From: Oligosphaera ethanolica
GTDB lineage: Bacteria; Verrucomicrobiota; Lentisphaeria; Oligosphaerales; Oligosphaeraceae
Assembly (NCBI RefSeq): GCF_030814695.1
Contig: NZ_JAUSVL010000001.1
Location: 3,446,227-3,510,226, forward strand
Direction of reading: 5' to 3'
DNA length: 64,000 nucleotides
The notes beneath the pieces are model-generated. The model searched no databases. It saw only the letters and a program-made list of their open reading frames with translations, and was not told the origin of the DNA. How positions within the stretch are numbered: the stretch's first letter is position 1; every line of letters starts with the position of its first letter. This document shows, piece by piece, positions 18,984-28,168 of the stretch. The position numbers were made by a program, and so were the translations under genes.

Positions 18984-19595
18984 ATGGAAAATCTGATATT
19001 TCTCATCATTGCCGCACTGGTGTTCATTTTCAAAATCCGCGAGGGCATGAAGAAGTACAATGAGCAGCGACCGGAACGCGATGGCAACGCGTCGTCGGAA
19101 CCGCCGGTGATCATCCGCCGGAATCCACCGGCGCCGCCCGCTGCGCCGGGCCGGCCGCGGCCGACAATGCCGCCTCGGCCGGTGCCGCAGACCCTCCCGC
19201 AGCTCTTTGACGAGCTGCTAGGCGTGGAACGGCCCGCAGATGACGAACGCGAATTGCCCACGACTCGCGCGGCTGCCGCGCGACAGCCGGCACCGGTGCC
19301 GCCGCCCGTACCGGCGTCCGGCTCGGCGGTGGTGCCAGCAGAGCGTCGGCGCTATCTGGACGACGACGACAGCGGGTCGATTGTGGCGTCGGCCTCGGCG
19401 GCCATGTCCTTGACGCATGCAGACATGATGGCTCAGAACATGGCCAAGGCTTTTCCGGCGGCGATGCGGCAGGTGCGGTCCTTGCGACCGGGGGTACATG
19501 CGCCGATCCACGTCTGTGTGGGCGGCCGGTCGGGCTTGCGCCATGCGGTGATTATGGCTGAGGTATTGCAGCGGCCGCGTGCCTATGACCTGTAG
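18984..19595 (+). CDS. Membrane-anchored proline-rich protein, third gene of the nfeD-floA set
   Basis: 203 residues with no recognised family. One N-terminal membrane helix (ENLIFLIIAALVFIFKI) is followed by a basic juxtamembrane segment, a long proline/alanine/arginine-rich stretch (about 40-115), and a C-terminal part with AAMSLTHADMMAQNMAKAF and SGLRHAVIMAEVLQRPRAYDL, which ends like a conserved short motif. GGAG lies 7 bases before ATG. Position 66 bp after floA and before a terminator suggests it acts with the flotillin, perhaps as a scaffold or adaptor; this is inference from context only. Confidence 0.72.
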   Translation: MENLIFLIIAALVFIFKIREGMKKYNEQRPERDGNASSEPPVIIRRNPPAPPAAPGRPRPTMPPRPVPQTLPQLFDELLGVERPADDERELPTTRAAAARQPAPVPPPVPASGSAVVPAERRRYLDDDDSGSIVASASAAMSLTHADMMAQNMAKAFPAAMRQVRSLRPGVHAPIHVCVGGRSGLRHAVIMAEVLQRPRAYDL

Positions 19596-19618
19596 GAGCG
19601 CGACGCGGGTGATTCGTC

Positions 19619-19651
19619 CGGGCTGGTTGTCGATACCGGCCCGTTTTTTTT
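19619..19651 (+). terminator. Rho-independent terminator of the nfeD-floA set
   Basis: CGGGCTGGT (19619-19627) pairs with ACCGGCCCG (19635-19643) with one G-U pair and a 7-base loop, followed by eight T residues. It lies 24 bp after the stop of the proline-rich gene and 25 bp before purB, so purB probably has its own promoter or depends on read-through. Confidence 0.88.
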
Positions 19652-19675
19652 GATGACAGCAGGGAATGAAGAGCG

Positions 19676-21118
19676 ATGAGCAACACTGCCTACGAAAGTC
19701 CGTTTTCCGCGCGCTACGCTAGCGACGACATGCAGTACCTTTTTTCGGCGGAGAAGAAATTCCGCAGTTGGCGGCAGCTGTGGATTGTGCTGGCTGAAGC
19801 CGAGCACGAACTGGGTCTGCCGGTGAGTCTTGAGCAGATTGCGGAACTCAAGGCGCATCGAGACGATATCAACTACGACGTCGCGGCGGAGCGCGAGCGG
19901 GTGGTGCGCCATGACGTGATGGCGCATGTTCACGCCTACGGCGAGCAGTGTCCGCTGGCGCGGCCGATCATCCACCTCGGGGCGACGTCCTGCTACGTGG
20001 GCGACAATACCGACCTGCTGATCATGCGTGATGCGTTCAGGCTCTTGCGCGGCAAACTGCTGGTGGTCATCAGCCGCCTGGCGGCCTTCGCGGACGAATA
20101 CAAGGCCCTGCCCACTCTCGGTTTCACTCACTTTCAGCCGGCGCAGCCGACCACCGTCGGCAAACGCGCTTGTCTCTGGCTTCAGGACCTGCTCTTTGAT
20201 TTGGCCGACGTGGATTATTTTCTCGACGGGCTGCGCCTGCTGGGCTCAAAAGGCACCACTGGCACTCAGGCGAGCTTCCTGGAGCTCTTCGATGGCGACC
20301 ACGCCAAATGCCGGCGGCTGGATGACCTGATTGCGCAGAAGCTGGGATTCCCTGGCTGTTACGCCGTGTCGGGCCAGACTTACTCGCGGAAGATCGACAG
20401 CCGGGCATTGAATGTGCTCAGCGGCATCGCCCAGAGCGCCTGCAAGTTCTCAAACGACGTGCGTTTGCTGCAGCACCTGAAGGAAGTGGAAGAACCCTTT
20501 GAGAAGAGCCAGATCGGCTCGTCGGCGATGGCCTACAAGCGCAATCCCATGCGCAGCGAGCGTATTGCGGCGCTGTCGCGTTACGTGCTGGCCGACGCAC
20601 TGAACCCGGCTTTTACGGCGGCAACGCAGTGGTTCGAACGGACTTTGGACGACTCGGCAAACCGCCGCCTCAGCGTCGCCGAGGCCTTCCTGGCTGTCGA
20701 TGGCATCCTCGATATCTACGCGAATGTTGCCGGCGGTCTGGTGGTGTACCCGAAAGTGATTGAAAAACGCCTGCGGCAGGAACTGCCCTTTATGGCGTCG
20801 GAAAATATCATGATGGACGCGGTCAAGGCCGGCGGCGACCGACAGGAGCTGCACGAGCGTATCCGCGAGCATTCGCAGGCCGCAGGTCGGCAGGTGAAAG
20901 TCGAGGGCGGCGACAATGATCTGCTGGCGCGGCTAAAGGCCGACCCGGCCTTCGCCACCATCAAAGACGGTCTGGACGACACGCTCGACCCGGCGCGATA
21001 CGTCGGCCGCGCCCCGCAGCAAGTTGACGAATTTCTCGCTGCGGAAGTCCAGCCCGTTCTTGCTGCTGCCGGTGACGCCGGTGCGGACGCGGTCAAGACC
21101 GCCGAGCTGAAGGTGTGA
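19676..21118 (+). CDS. purB: Adenylosuccinate lyase
   Basis: 480 residues. The fumarase/aspartase superfamily signature [16 protein letters not shown] is present at about 281-296, [12 protein letters not shown] precedes it, and [14 protein letters not shown] supplies the catalytic histidine segment. The length and the [10 protein letters not shown] variant match the human-type ADSL subgroup rather than the E. coli type. It removes fumarate from SAICAR and adenylosuccinate in purine synthesis. GAAGAG lies shortly before ATG. Other pur genes are not in the window. Confidence 0.95.
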   Translation: MSNTAYESPFSARYASDDMQYLFSAEKKFRSWRQLWIVLAEAEHELGLPVSLEQIAELKAHRDDINYDVAAERERVVRHDVMAHVHAYGEQCPLARPIIHLGATSCYVGDNTDLLIMRDAFRLLRGKLLVVISRLAAFADEYKALPTLGFTHFQPAQPTTVGKRACLWLQDLLFDLADVDYFLDGLRLLGSKGTTGTQASFLELFDGDHAKCRRLDDLIAQKLGFPGCYAVSGQTYSRKIDSRALNVLSGIAQSACKFSNDVRLLQHLKEVEEPFEKSQIGSSAMAYKRNPMRSERIAALSRYVLADALNPAFTAATQWFERTLDDSANRRLSVAEAFLAVDGILDIYANVAGGLVVYPKVIEKRLRQELPFMASENIMMDAVKAGGDRQELHERIREHSQAAGRQVKVEGGDNDLLARLKADPAFATIKDGLDDTLDPARYVGRAPQQVDEFLAAEVQPVLAAAGDAGADAVKTAELKV

Positions 21119-21433
21119 TGGCCAAGCAATAGTCAAGGTCGTGCTCTCTTCGTGCAAAGATGCGTGGTGTCCGGGCCAAAAATGTCGTTCACGTAGATTC
21201 ATAACGACGGCCACATAAATCCTTGTGACAACGCAGCTGAAATCATCAGAATACACAAAATGCTGTTATTCTGAATTTTTTTATTCGAAAAACGACCGGT
21301 TTGCGGCTACTTTTCCCGCAGTTCTCTGAAATCAGCCCACCCGACCGATAAAGGGGGCCCCCACCAATGGTCGCGCGCGCGCGTTTGTGCGCGAGCTGGC
21401 ATAGAACCTGTCCGAAAAGCATAGTTGGGTTTT

Positions 21434-21548
21434 GCGAGGGGGAGGAAAATACCCTTCGCTTCGCTCGGGCCGCCGCTGCGCGGCTATCAGACTATCCCTG
21501 CACCTGCGGTGCAGGTCTGCGGCCCATTGGCCCTTTCCTCCCCCTCGC
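21434..21548. repeat. 15-bp perfect inverted repeat in the purB-fucosidase spacer
   Basis: GCGAGGGGGAGGAAA (21434-21448) and its exact reverse complement (21534-21548) enclose 85 bp that contain a further CACCTGCGGTGCAGG hairpin. The stretch 21119-21696 has no supportable gene. The arrangement could be a small non-autonomous element or a transcribed stem-loop. Confidence 0.7.
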
Positions 21549-21696
21549 GCTCCCCCACCTATCCCTTTTCGGCTCAGCGGCTGAGGGCTCGGGCCGGGCT
21601 TTTCACCGCTGTTTTCGCAGAAGTCATGGCAATTTTATGACTAACGAAAGGCCGAAAGCACGCTTACGGCAGGAAAATATCGTTTTTGGACGACCT

Positions 21697-22208
21697 CTGG
21701 CATCGCCACGGCGATCGGCAATCGGCTATTGTGCATGAAGCATCCGAAGCTTTGCTTAGCCGGAGCGTTGTAGAATTGTTTACTGCATAGACTATTCGCC
21801 TTCGCATGAGAAAGAAGTTTGATCATCAACCAGCAAGGGAGAGCGTGGTCGCGCGCGCGGTTGCGTGCATGGCTGGCATCGCCACGGCGATCGGCAATCG
21901 GCTATTGTGCATGCAGCATCCGAAGCTTTGCTTAGCCGGAGCGTTGTAGAATCGTTTACTGCATAGACTATTCGCCTTCGCATGAGAAAGAAGTTTGATC
22001 ATCAACCAGCAAGGGAGAGCAGCGATGCGCGCGCGGTTGCGTGCATGGCTGGCATCGCCACGGCGATCGGCAATCGGCTATTGTGCATGCAGCATCCGAA
22101 GCTTTGCTTAGCCGGAGCGTTGTAGAATTGTTTACTGCATAGACTATTCGCCTTCGCATGAGAAAGAAGTTTGATCATCAACCAGCAAGGGAGAGCAGCG
22201 ATGCGCGC
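21697..22208. repeat. Three direct repeats of 176 bp forming the leader of the fucosidase gene
   Basis: Copies begin at 21697, 21873 and 22049 (CTGGCATCGCCACGGCGATC) with an exact 176-bp period and very few differences. The third copy stops being a repeat at 22208, eight bases into the fucosidase coding sequence, so the unit carries that gene's SD (AAGGGAGAGC) and ATGCGCGC. The end of the second copy has the same SD and ATG at 22025, opening a 28-codon Arg/Ala-rich frame that stops at 22111. The corresponding point of the first copy (about 21846) reads GTGGTCGCG instead. Confidence 0.92.
22025..22111 (+). other. Possible 28-codon leader peptide inside the 176-bp repeats
   Basis: An ATG preceded by AAGGGAGAGC opens a frame MRARLRAWLASPRRSAIGYC and eight more residues, ending at TAG 22111. 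It arises because the fucosidase start region was duplicated. It may be an accident of the duplication or a translated leader; there is no independent support for a function. Confidence 0.3.
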
Positions 22209-23250
22209 AGATTGCACATGGTTCCGCGAGGCCAAATGGGGCGTGTTCATTCATTATCTGGCGGGGTTGCCCAGCGCGGACAATCCTGACGCGACCACGC
22301 CCGACAGCTGGAATCGACGCATTGACGGCTTCGACGTGGCGGCCCTCGCTGCGCAGCTGGCCGAAATCAAAGCCGGCTATCTGTTTATCACCATCGGGCA
22401 GAATTCGGGTTATTTCTTGTCGCCGAATGCCACCTACGACCGCATGGTCGGGCGTTCACCGAGCCGGCTGTCGCGACGCGATCTGGTTGCCGATTTGGGC
22501 ACGGCGCTGTCGCCCTACGGCATACCACTCCTGGTCTATCTGCCGGCGCATGCGCCAGCCATGGACCCGCAGGCCGTAGCCGGTCTGCGGTGTACGCCAA
22601 CCTGGGACGCCAGCTGCTGGCAGCTGCGGCCAGGCAGCTACACGGTCGCCGAAGGCACTGACGAACGCCTGAGCGTCTTTCAGCGCAACTGGGAGGCGGT
22701 CATCCGCGAGTGGTCGCTGCGCTGGGGACGCACTGTCCGCGGCTGGTGGTTCGATGGCTGTTACCGCGCGGAACAAATGTACCGCCATGCCGACGAGCCG
22801 AATTTTGCCAGTTTTGCGGCCGCCGCCAAGGCCGGCAATGCCGCGAGTCTGGTTGCTTTCAATCCCGGTGTGAAGGTGCCGGTGGTCTGCCACAGCGAAT
22901 ATGAAGACTACACCGCCGGCGAAGTCGCCAATGCCTTCCCCGTGCTTATGGACTCGCAGTGGGGACTGCCCAAGAAAGCCGACAGCTACTGGGGACAGCC
23001 CGTGCAACGCACGGTCGCCGGCGCCCAGTATCACCTGCTGACCTTCATGGGGCCGTACTGGTCGCGGGGCCTGCCGCGCTTCCCGGCCGAGCTGGTTGTC
23101 GGCTATACCAAGCATGTCAATGACTGCGAAGGCGTCATCAGCTGGGATGTGCCCACAGCCGACAATGGCGCTATACCAGAGCCATACATGACCCAATTCC
23201 GACACCTCGCTACCGCCACCCGCAAGACCGGTGGTTTTTGTTATCCGTAG
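22201..23250 (+). CDS. GH29-like alpha-L-fucosidase family protein, catalytic domain only
   Basis: 349 residues. The N-terminus WFREAKWGVFIHYL is the classic GH29 opening, and RGWWFDGCY contains the presumed nucleophile (D185). AEIKAGYLFITIGQNSGYFLS corresponds to the first barrel strands. Family members release alpha-L-fucose by retention. The usual C-terminal beta-sandwich is missing and there is no signal peptide, so it is probably cytoplasmic; similar short proteins are common in Planctomycetes and Lentisphaerae. The start is fixed by AAGGGAGAGC seven bases upstream of ATG 22201. The 5' region is the triplicated 176-bp leader. Confidence 0.8.
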   Translation: MRADCTWFREAKWGVFIHYLAGLPSADNPDATTPDSWNRRIDGFDVAALAAQLAEIKAGYLFITIGQNSGYFLSPNATYDRMVGRSPSRLSRRDLVADLGTALSPYGIPLLVYLPAHAPAMDPQAVAGLRCTPTWDASCWQLRPGSYTVAEGTDERLSVFQRNWEAVIREWSLRWGRTVRGWWFDGCYRAEQMYRHADEPNFASFAAAAKAGNAASLVAFNPGVKVPVVCHSEYEDYTAGEVANAFPVLMDSQWGLPKKADSYWGQPVQRTVAGAQYHLLTFMGPYWSRGLPRFPAELVVGYTKHVNDCEGVISWDVPTADNGAIPEPYMTQFRHLATATRKTGGFCYP

Positions 23251-23612
23251 ATTCCGCAGATTAACGCAGATTTTTCATTGCTTTTGTCGTCTTGATTTGG
23301 CTGTTATACGCCGTCATGCTTGCTTGTTGGGCCGCTGACAAAAAGGGTCGTCTTCTCTTGTGAACGACAATGTGAAAAGTGTACAAAATTGGTATTTTGC
23401 CGGCCCCGGTATATGTGGCGTTGGAAGAAGAGGAAGTAGCGGCTTTTTCTCCTTAGAAAGCCGATAAGAAGACGTGTCAAGTGGGGCCATGGAAAAATGC
23501 CGAAAATGGGCTGCTTTCAACTTGGCGTTGACAACTCTCGACTGCCTTCGCTGATCTTCGTCTTTCTTCCCTTCTTTCTTCTGAACATTCGGTGATTACA
23601 ACTGTTTATTGG

Positions 23613-24959
23613 TTAATGTGCGAAATCTTGTGATGAACACTTGTAGTTGCCAACCGAAATCACGACGTTTCCAATGACGTTCATTCTTTGCATCCATTCC
23701 TCTTCCCATTCACTCGCATTGGCAAAACGCTTCAGAATGAAGCCCGCCACCTTTTATGCCCCTTTGTCACTGCATCCATAGGCGATATTTTTCAAACGCC
23801 TGGCCAGCTCCCGCATGACGCGCTCCACCATGGTCGACGCCTTGTGGGAAATCAACCCCCACTTCAACCATCTTCTGACGTAGCCAAACATGGAGCGCCT
23901 GGCGTTGTCGATGTAGGTGGCCGCCGTCGAGTAGCCTTTCTCTTCAAGGTACGAGACAAATTTCAGCATTTCCTGTTCGGTATTTTCCATTCGTTCCTCA
24001 ATGGCATCCTTGTCTTCCTCTGGCACCTGCTGAAAATCCCCTGTGGGAAGTTCGATGGCCATGGCAACGGCAAGCGCGTCCTGCAGGGGCTTGATTTCCT
24101 CCTTTTTTGCCCCATCTGCGTGCATCGCATGGTACAAGTCACGCTTGATATGCCACTGGCACCTTTGCTGTTCATCCACATAATCGGCAAACGAATCAGC
24201 CAGACCCGGCTCACCATCGCAGACAATGATCGAGCCATCCGGTAACGTGATGTTCTTCTCATGCCACTCCCGGTTTATCTCGCTCCAGGAGGCTCCGGTC
24301 CAAGTTCCCATTGGGAAAACCTTTCCCTGCCGTGTGATGCCGATGACTGCTTTAATGTCGCCTTGCCTGGCTTTCCCATTCACCCCTTCCCCCTTGAACT
24401 TGGTGCCATCAGCCATGATCTCAAGAGGATAGGAGCCAATCACCTTGCTTGACACCTGTATGTCATCGCAGTCGGTTTTCAGTATCCATTCGTTGGCGGT
24501 GCGGTAAGGAAGCGAAATCTTACCGTCGCGTAAAAGCTGGGCGGCACCGCGCCGGTAGCTTGTCTCGCTGATGGTTTCGACTACCAGCTTCTCCAGTTCG
24601 TTCGTCTTGGTCTGATAGCGCCTGAATTGGATCAGTTTTTGAAGAGGTGCATAAACCGCGCCACATCCGCTGCATTTTACCCGTTTGAAACGCAGGGTCA
24701 GCTCGCCGAGGCTCATGCGAATCCTGCGATCGTACCCGCCATTGAGCACAAGTTTACCGTCTCCGCATTCGTGGCATCGCGTCTGGCCGGCAAAAATCCT
24801 GCTTAGCAATACTTCCTGAATCAGACCAACAATCAGCTCCAGCAGCTCGGCGATAGCCTTGTGCTCAAAAGCATCGGCAACCTTCATGACCAACTCATCG
24901 AAGGAAAAGGTGTCCTCCGAGTTGCAAAACCTCAAAACCATGTCAATTTTTCCCTGCAT
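23613..24959 (-). pseudogene. ISH6/UPF0236-like transposase with an in-frame stop
   Basis: Starts at ATG 24959 behind AAGGAG. It has a CxxC zinc pair (CHECGDG ... CSGCG), then a DDE-type core: MADGTKFKGEG, VCDGEPGLADSF, CQWHIKRDLYH, and a C-terminal VMRELARRLKN segment. The frame meets TAA at 23754-23756 right after SDKGA, but continues without another stop as KVAGFILKRFANASEWEEEW and further until TAA 23613-23615 in the inverted repeat. A single base change of a sense codon such as GAA or CAA to TAA explains this. The product is therefore about 401 residues instead of about 448 and probably inactive. Confidence 0.85.
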
Positions 24960-25014
24960 CTGAATCTCCTTAGTTTGAATGAGCTTGGAATCTTTTTCAA
25001 AATAAGAATTCAGA

Positions 25015-26564
25015 CACAGCCGTCCCATAGTCACTGAAATTACCTGTTTTTTGGGCACATGCGAGCACGAGGCCGCCTGATTTTTCAAGACACCTTCTTT
25101 GTGTGTGGAAAAGTTTAGCCAGGAGACTATACCATCCCTTCAAAATACAGCTGATATGCTTTTTCCGGACTTCCCCGGATAATATGGCGCCGCTCCCGCT
25201 TCGTGTCGCAGCACTCGATGATACTGGACAAACTGAAGTAATTCCAGAGCACGGCACGCAACAAGGTAAAGAGCCGACTGAACTGGCGCTTCCACTTGTT
25301 GTACCAAGCGACGAACCGTAGCAGGAGATAGGCAAGCAGCGCTGTCCAGACTTGCCAGCGGACGGCATTTTCGTTATATCCAAGGAAATCGGCCAGCTGC
25401 AGCGTCTGTTTGATTTCCTTGAAAAACACCTCCACACCCCAACGGCATTGATAGAGCTGGCACACGGAAAACGGCGACCACTCGAAGTTGTTGGTAATAA
25501 ACGTCATCACCACCATCTTCCCCTTCACCTCGACCTCTGCCGTGACCAGCCGCAGGTCATCGGGGTAATTGTCCTTGGTCTGCACCCCTATCAGCCTGAT
25601 GCGCTCATCTGACAACACCTTGCATTTCTTGCGGACATAGCGGCGCTTGCAGGGCGCTTGCTGTCCCATAACTTCAGCCGTATCTGTCTCGGGTTCTGAG
25701 GAGGCGGACGCATGTTTGACGGGATCAGACGCCTCCGGTTTCCCAGTCGCATGCTGTCCCATAACTTCATAGAGCATGTTTTCCTTGGCCCGCGTCACCC
25801 AGGAGACGCCGCGCGTGTCAAGGACCTTAAGATGCTTAAAATCAACATAGGCCTTGTCGAATACCACGACCTCTCCGGCCTTCATGTCGGCGCACAGTTC
25901 CCAGGCGCTTTTCGGGTCAGAATCCTTTGCACTTTTGACGAGGACGAAGTTCGGCAGGAACGAGCGCATGTTCAGCGCCGTGTGCATCTTGGCGGCCGCT
26001 TTCTGGCGTCGGTGCTGGGCCCAGCCCATATTAAATGCCGTCAGTTTGATGGTGGTTGAATCAACGGCGCGAATGGTTCTTGTCCGGAAGCGGTAGGGCA
26101 AACCGGGATAATTGCGGCTGGAGGTCAGGAACTCGGGGTAACGGGTTGATAGTGACTCATATACCTTCCAGAACAGCTCTTCGGCCATATCCGCATTGCG
26201 GGTCTTGTTGGCGTGAGAGAGGCCGTTCCTGCTCGGAGGCGTGCAGTTGCGTATCTGAGCAAGGGGGCCGGCATGGTTGTGGAGGCTGTCACAGATGTCG
26301 TTCAGACTTAATGAATGCGCCAGATGCGCGTAAAGCATAGCCATTACATGGCTGGTGGCGCTGAAGGCCCGTGTCTGGATTTTGTACTTTTTGGCGAGGT
26401 TGTCGATAATCCGGTCAGGTATCCAGCTTGCAATCTGCGCGAGGACTGACACAGTACTTTTTAGTGGATTCATGGTACCTCCTATGGTTGCTTACTAGGC
26501 TACCATTAAGATGCCGTGAATCCTTTTTTTTACGAAGCCACCATCAAGTTATGGGACGGCTGTG
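25015..26564 (-). mobile_element. IS4-family insertion sequence nested in the ISH6-like element
   Basis: The element is 1,550 bp long. Its ends are CACAGCCGTCCCATA (25015-25029) and the exact inverse (26550-26564). A 9-bp target duplication GAATTCAGA stands on both sides (25006-25014 and 26565-26573). It inserted into the 5' untranslated part of the ISH6-like transposase gene, about 55 bp upstream of its start codon, separating that gene from the distal inverted repeat and any promoter there. Confidence 0.92.
25127..26473 (-). CDS. IS4-family transposase
   Basis: 448 residues. The DDE triad and YREK signature are visible: AVDST (first D), VVFDKAY (second D) and YQCRWGVEVFFKEIKQTL (Y-x2-R-x3-E-x6-K). 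AGGAGGTACC precedes ATG 26473. A serine/glutamate-rich insert around residues 235-275 is bracketed by two EVMGQ segments whose DNA (GTCCCATAACTT on the plus strand) copies the subterminal sequence of the element's right end. The frame is intact, so the element may still be active. Confidence 0.95.
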   Translation of the reverse strand: MNPLKSTVSVLAQIASWIPDRIIDNLAKKYKIQTRAFSATSHVMAMLYAHLAHSLSLNDICDSLHNHAGPLAQIRNCTPPSRNGLSHANKTRNADMAEELFWKVYESLSTRYPEFLTSSRNYPGLPYRFRTRTIRAVDSTTIKLTAFNMGWAQHRRQKAAAKMHTALNMRSFLPNFVLVKSAKDSDPKSAWELCADMKAGEVVVFDKAYVDFKHLKVLDTRGVSWVTRAKENMLYEVMGQHATGKPEASDPVKHASASSEPETDTAEVMGQQAPCKRRYVRKKCKVLSDERIRLIGVQTKDNYPDDLRLVTAEVEVKGKMVVMTFITNNFEWSPFSVCQLYQCRWGVEVFFKEIKQTLQLADFLGYNENAVRWQVWTALLAYLLLRFVAWYNKWKRQFSRLFTLLRAVLWNYFSLSSIIECCDTKRERRHIIRGSPEKAYQLYFEGMV

Positions 26565-26835
26565 GAATTCAGATGCACTTTGCCAAATATTGACTCGTAT
26601 CACAAGATTTCGCACATTACCGTTTATTGAGATGGCATTGCATTTTTTTCGCAATGTTGTATATGTAGTGAATGTTCCCATGGTATTGTTAGTGGGCTAG
26701 ATGGGCATAGCAGGTTCTTGGCGGCGCAGTTCGGGTTGTTTGTTGGCACCAGTGTTATAGGGGAACGTGCTAGGAAAGAAGTCGATTTCGGAAACGACTG
26801 GCCAATCGGGAGTTGCGAGAGAGGAGGCTGCGGGT

Positions 26836-28071
26836 ATGGGCAGGAAATTGGCGGTGTTATTGCTGGTGGTGCTGTTTGCGGGTGTGGTTGATGCGGGGGT
26901 CACGGTCAGCAATGTGACGATCAGGCAGCGTTGGCCCTGGAATGGCTTGGCGGACATCGACTACGAGGTGGCGTCCGATATTCCGGACGCCTATATCTAC
27001 GTGTCGGTTAAGATCGTCGTGCAGGATCAGGAACGCACGATCGTACCGCGGACACTGAGCGGCGAGGGCGGCGTCTGGCCCGTCAAGGCGGGCAAGCATC
27101 GAATGACTTGGAATATAGCTGCGGATGAGCCGGGGCTGCATAGCTCAGCGCTGTTGGTGACCATCTCGGCTTTTGCGAGCGCGACGCTGGTGCCCTACCT
27201 GGTGATTGATCTCAGTGGTGGCGCGAGCGCCGCGCAGTATCCCGTGCATTACAGCGCCACGCCGCCGGATATCAGCGATGACACCTGTCGGACCTCGCAG
27301 CTCTGGCTGAGGTTGATCTTGCCCGGGACCTTCCAGATGGGCGAGCCACTGGAACGCTTTGCCGATAACCCCGAGGCCTTTCCCTATAATGGGCGTCACA
27401 ACGTGACCTTGACCCAGCCTTTTTACATCGGTATTTTCGAATTCACGCGGGCGCAACTGCGGCAGGTGACGGGCTACTATAGCTCTGCGGCTATGTACGA
27501 TAATTTGCCCGCTGAACAACTTCCGTGGGAGCTAATACGCGGCGGGGTCCTGCCCAATGTGGCTTGGCCGGCCAGCCGCGAGGTCGGCACGGACAGTCTT
27601 GTCGGCAGGCTCCGCGCCCGCACGGGTCTGTTTTTTGACCTGCCGACCGAGGCGCAGTGGGAATATGCCTGCCGTGCGGGGACGACGACTGATTTCAATA
27701 ACGGCTACGATCTGCCGCCTGGCGGTGGTTGGGATAGTGAAGTGCTCTACTTGCTAGGTCGCTTCTACTTGAATTATGATGAAAGCGCCCAGGGGGATTT
27801 CAGGGTATATGCCCGAGTCGGGTCATATTTGCCCAACGCTTGGGGGCTGTATGATATGCATGGGAATGTCCGGGAGTGGTGCCTGGACTGGGAAGGGCCA
27901 TTTCATGGCGACGCCACTGATCCGGTCGGCCCCGCCAGCGGCAGTCAGCGGGTGGCCCGTGGCGGTGGATGTGGTGATGATGTCGAATATTGCACATCCG
28001 CGTATCGCGGTGGATATCTCGGGGGCGTTCCCTACGGCTGCCGCGTCGTAGTCCTGCCACACTTGCCGTAG
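26836..28071 (+). CDS. Secreted SUMF1/FGE-sulfatase-domain protein
   Basis: 411 residues: a signal peptide (GRKLAVLLLVVLFAGVVDAG), a beta-sandwich-like domain (about 25-125) ending in MTWNIAADEPGLHSS, then a formylglycine-generating-enzyme-like domain (about 160-411) with LPTEAQWEYACRAGTTT, GLYDMHGNVREWCLDW and RVARGGGC. Such domains occur in FGE, EgtB and many PVC proteins that bear the fold without being sulfatase activators. The copper-binding cysteine pair of true FGE is not evident. GGAGG lies 8 bases before ATG 26836. It ends 97 bp upstream of the giant gene's original start and may be co-transcribed with it. Confidence 0.85.
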   Translation: MGRKLAVLLLVVLFAGVVDAGVTVSNVTIRQRWPWNGLADIDYEVASDIPDAYIYVSVKIVVQDQERTIVPRTLSGEGGVWPVKAGKHRMTWNIAADEPGLHSSALLVTISAFASATLVPYLVIDLSGGASAAQYPVHYSATPPDISDDTCRTSQLWLRLILPGTFQMGEPLERFADNPEAFPYNGRHNVTLTQPFYIGIFEFTRAQLRQVTGYYSSAAMYDNLPAEQLPWELIRGGVLPNVAWPASREVGTDSLVGRLRARTGLFFDLPTEAQWEYACRAGTTTDFNNGYDLPPGGGWDSEVLYLLGRFYLNYDESAQGDFRVYARVGSYLPNAWGLYDMHGNVREWCLDWEGPFHGDATDPVGPASGSQRVARGGGCGDDVEYCTSAYRGGYLGGVPYGCRVVVLPHLP

Positions 28072-28168
28072 CTGTCTGGCGGGTTTGCAACGCGACCATG
28101 GTCGCGAGCCGTGAGAGGTGAGACATGCGGTGCAGCGCGAGAGCATTAGCGAAGATAGGGGGTGTGAC

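Larger units (their letters stand above)
23612..26621 (-). mobile_element. ISH6-family-like insertion sequence, interrupted by an IS4-family element
   Basis: Terminal inverted repeats of 23 bp with one mismatch lie at 23612-23634 (GTTAATGTGCG...) and 26599-26621 (reverse complement GGTAATGTGCG...). An 8-bp target duplication, GTTTATTG, flanks them at 23604-23611 and 26622-26629. Removing the inner element and one copy of its target duplication leaves 1,451 bp, which fits ISH6-family elements (about 1.45 kb, 8-bp duplication, GGT end, as I recall them). It carries one transposase gene, now interrupted by a stop codon. The flanking spacers 23251-23603 and 26630-26835 hold no gene I can support. 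Confidence 0.85.

Noticed and set aside
21697..22208. CRISPR-like array of regular repeats
   Set aside because: Units of 176 bp are contiguous, with no short repeat plus variable spacer structure and no cas genes nearby.
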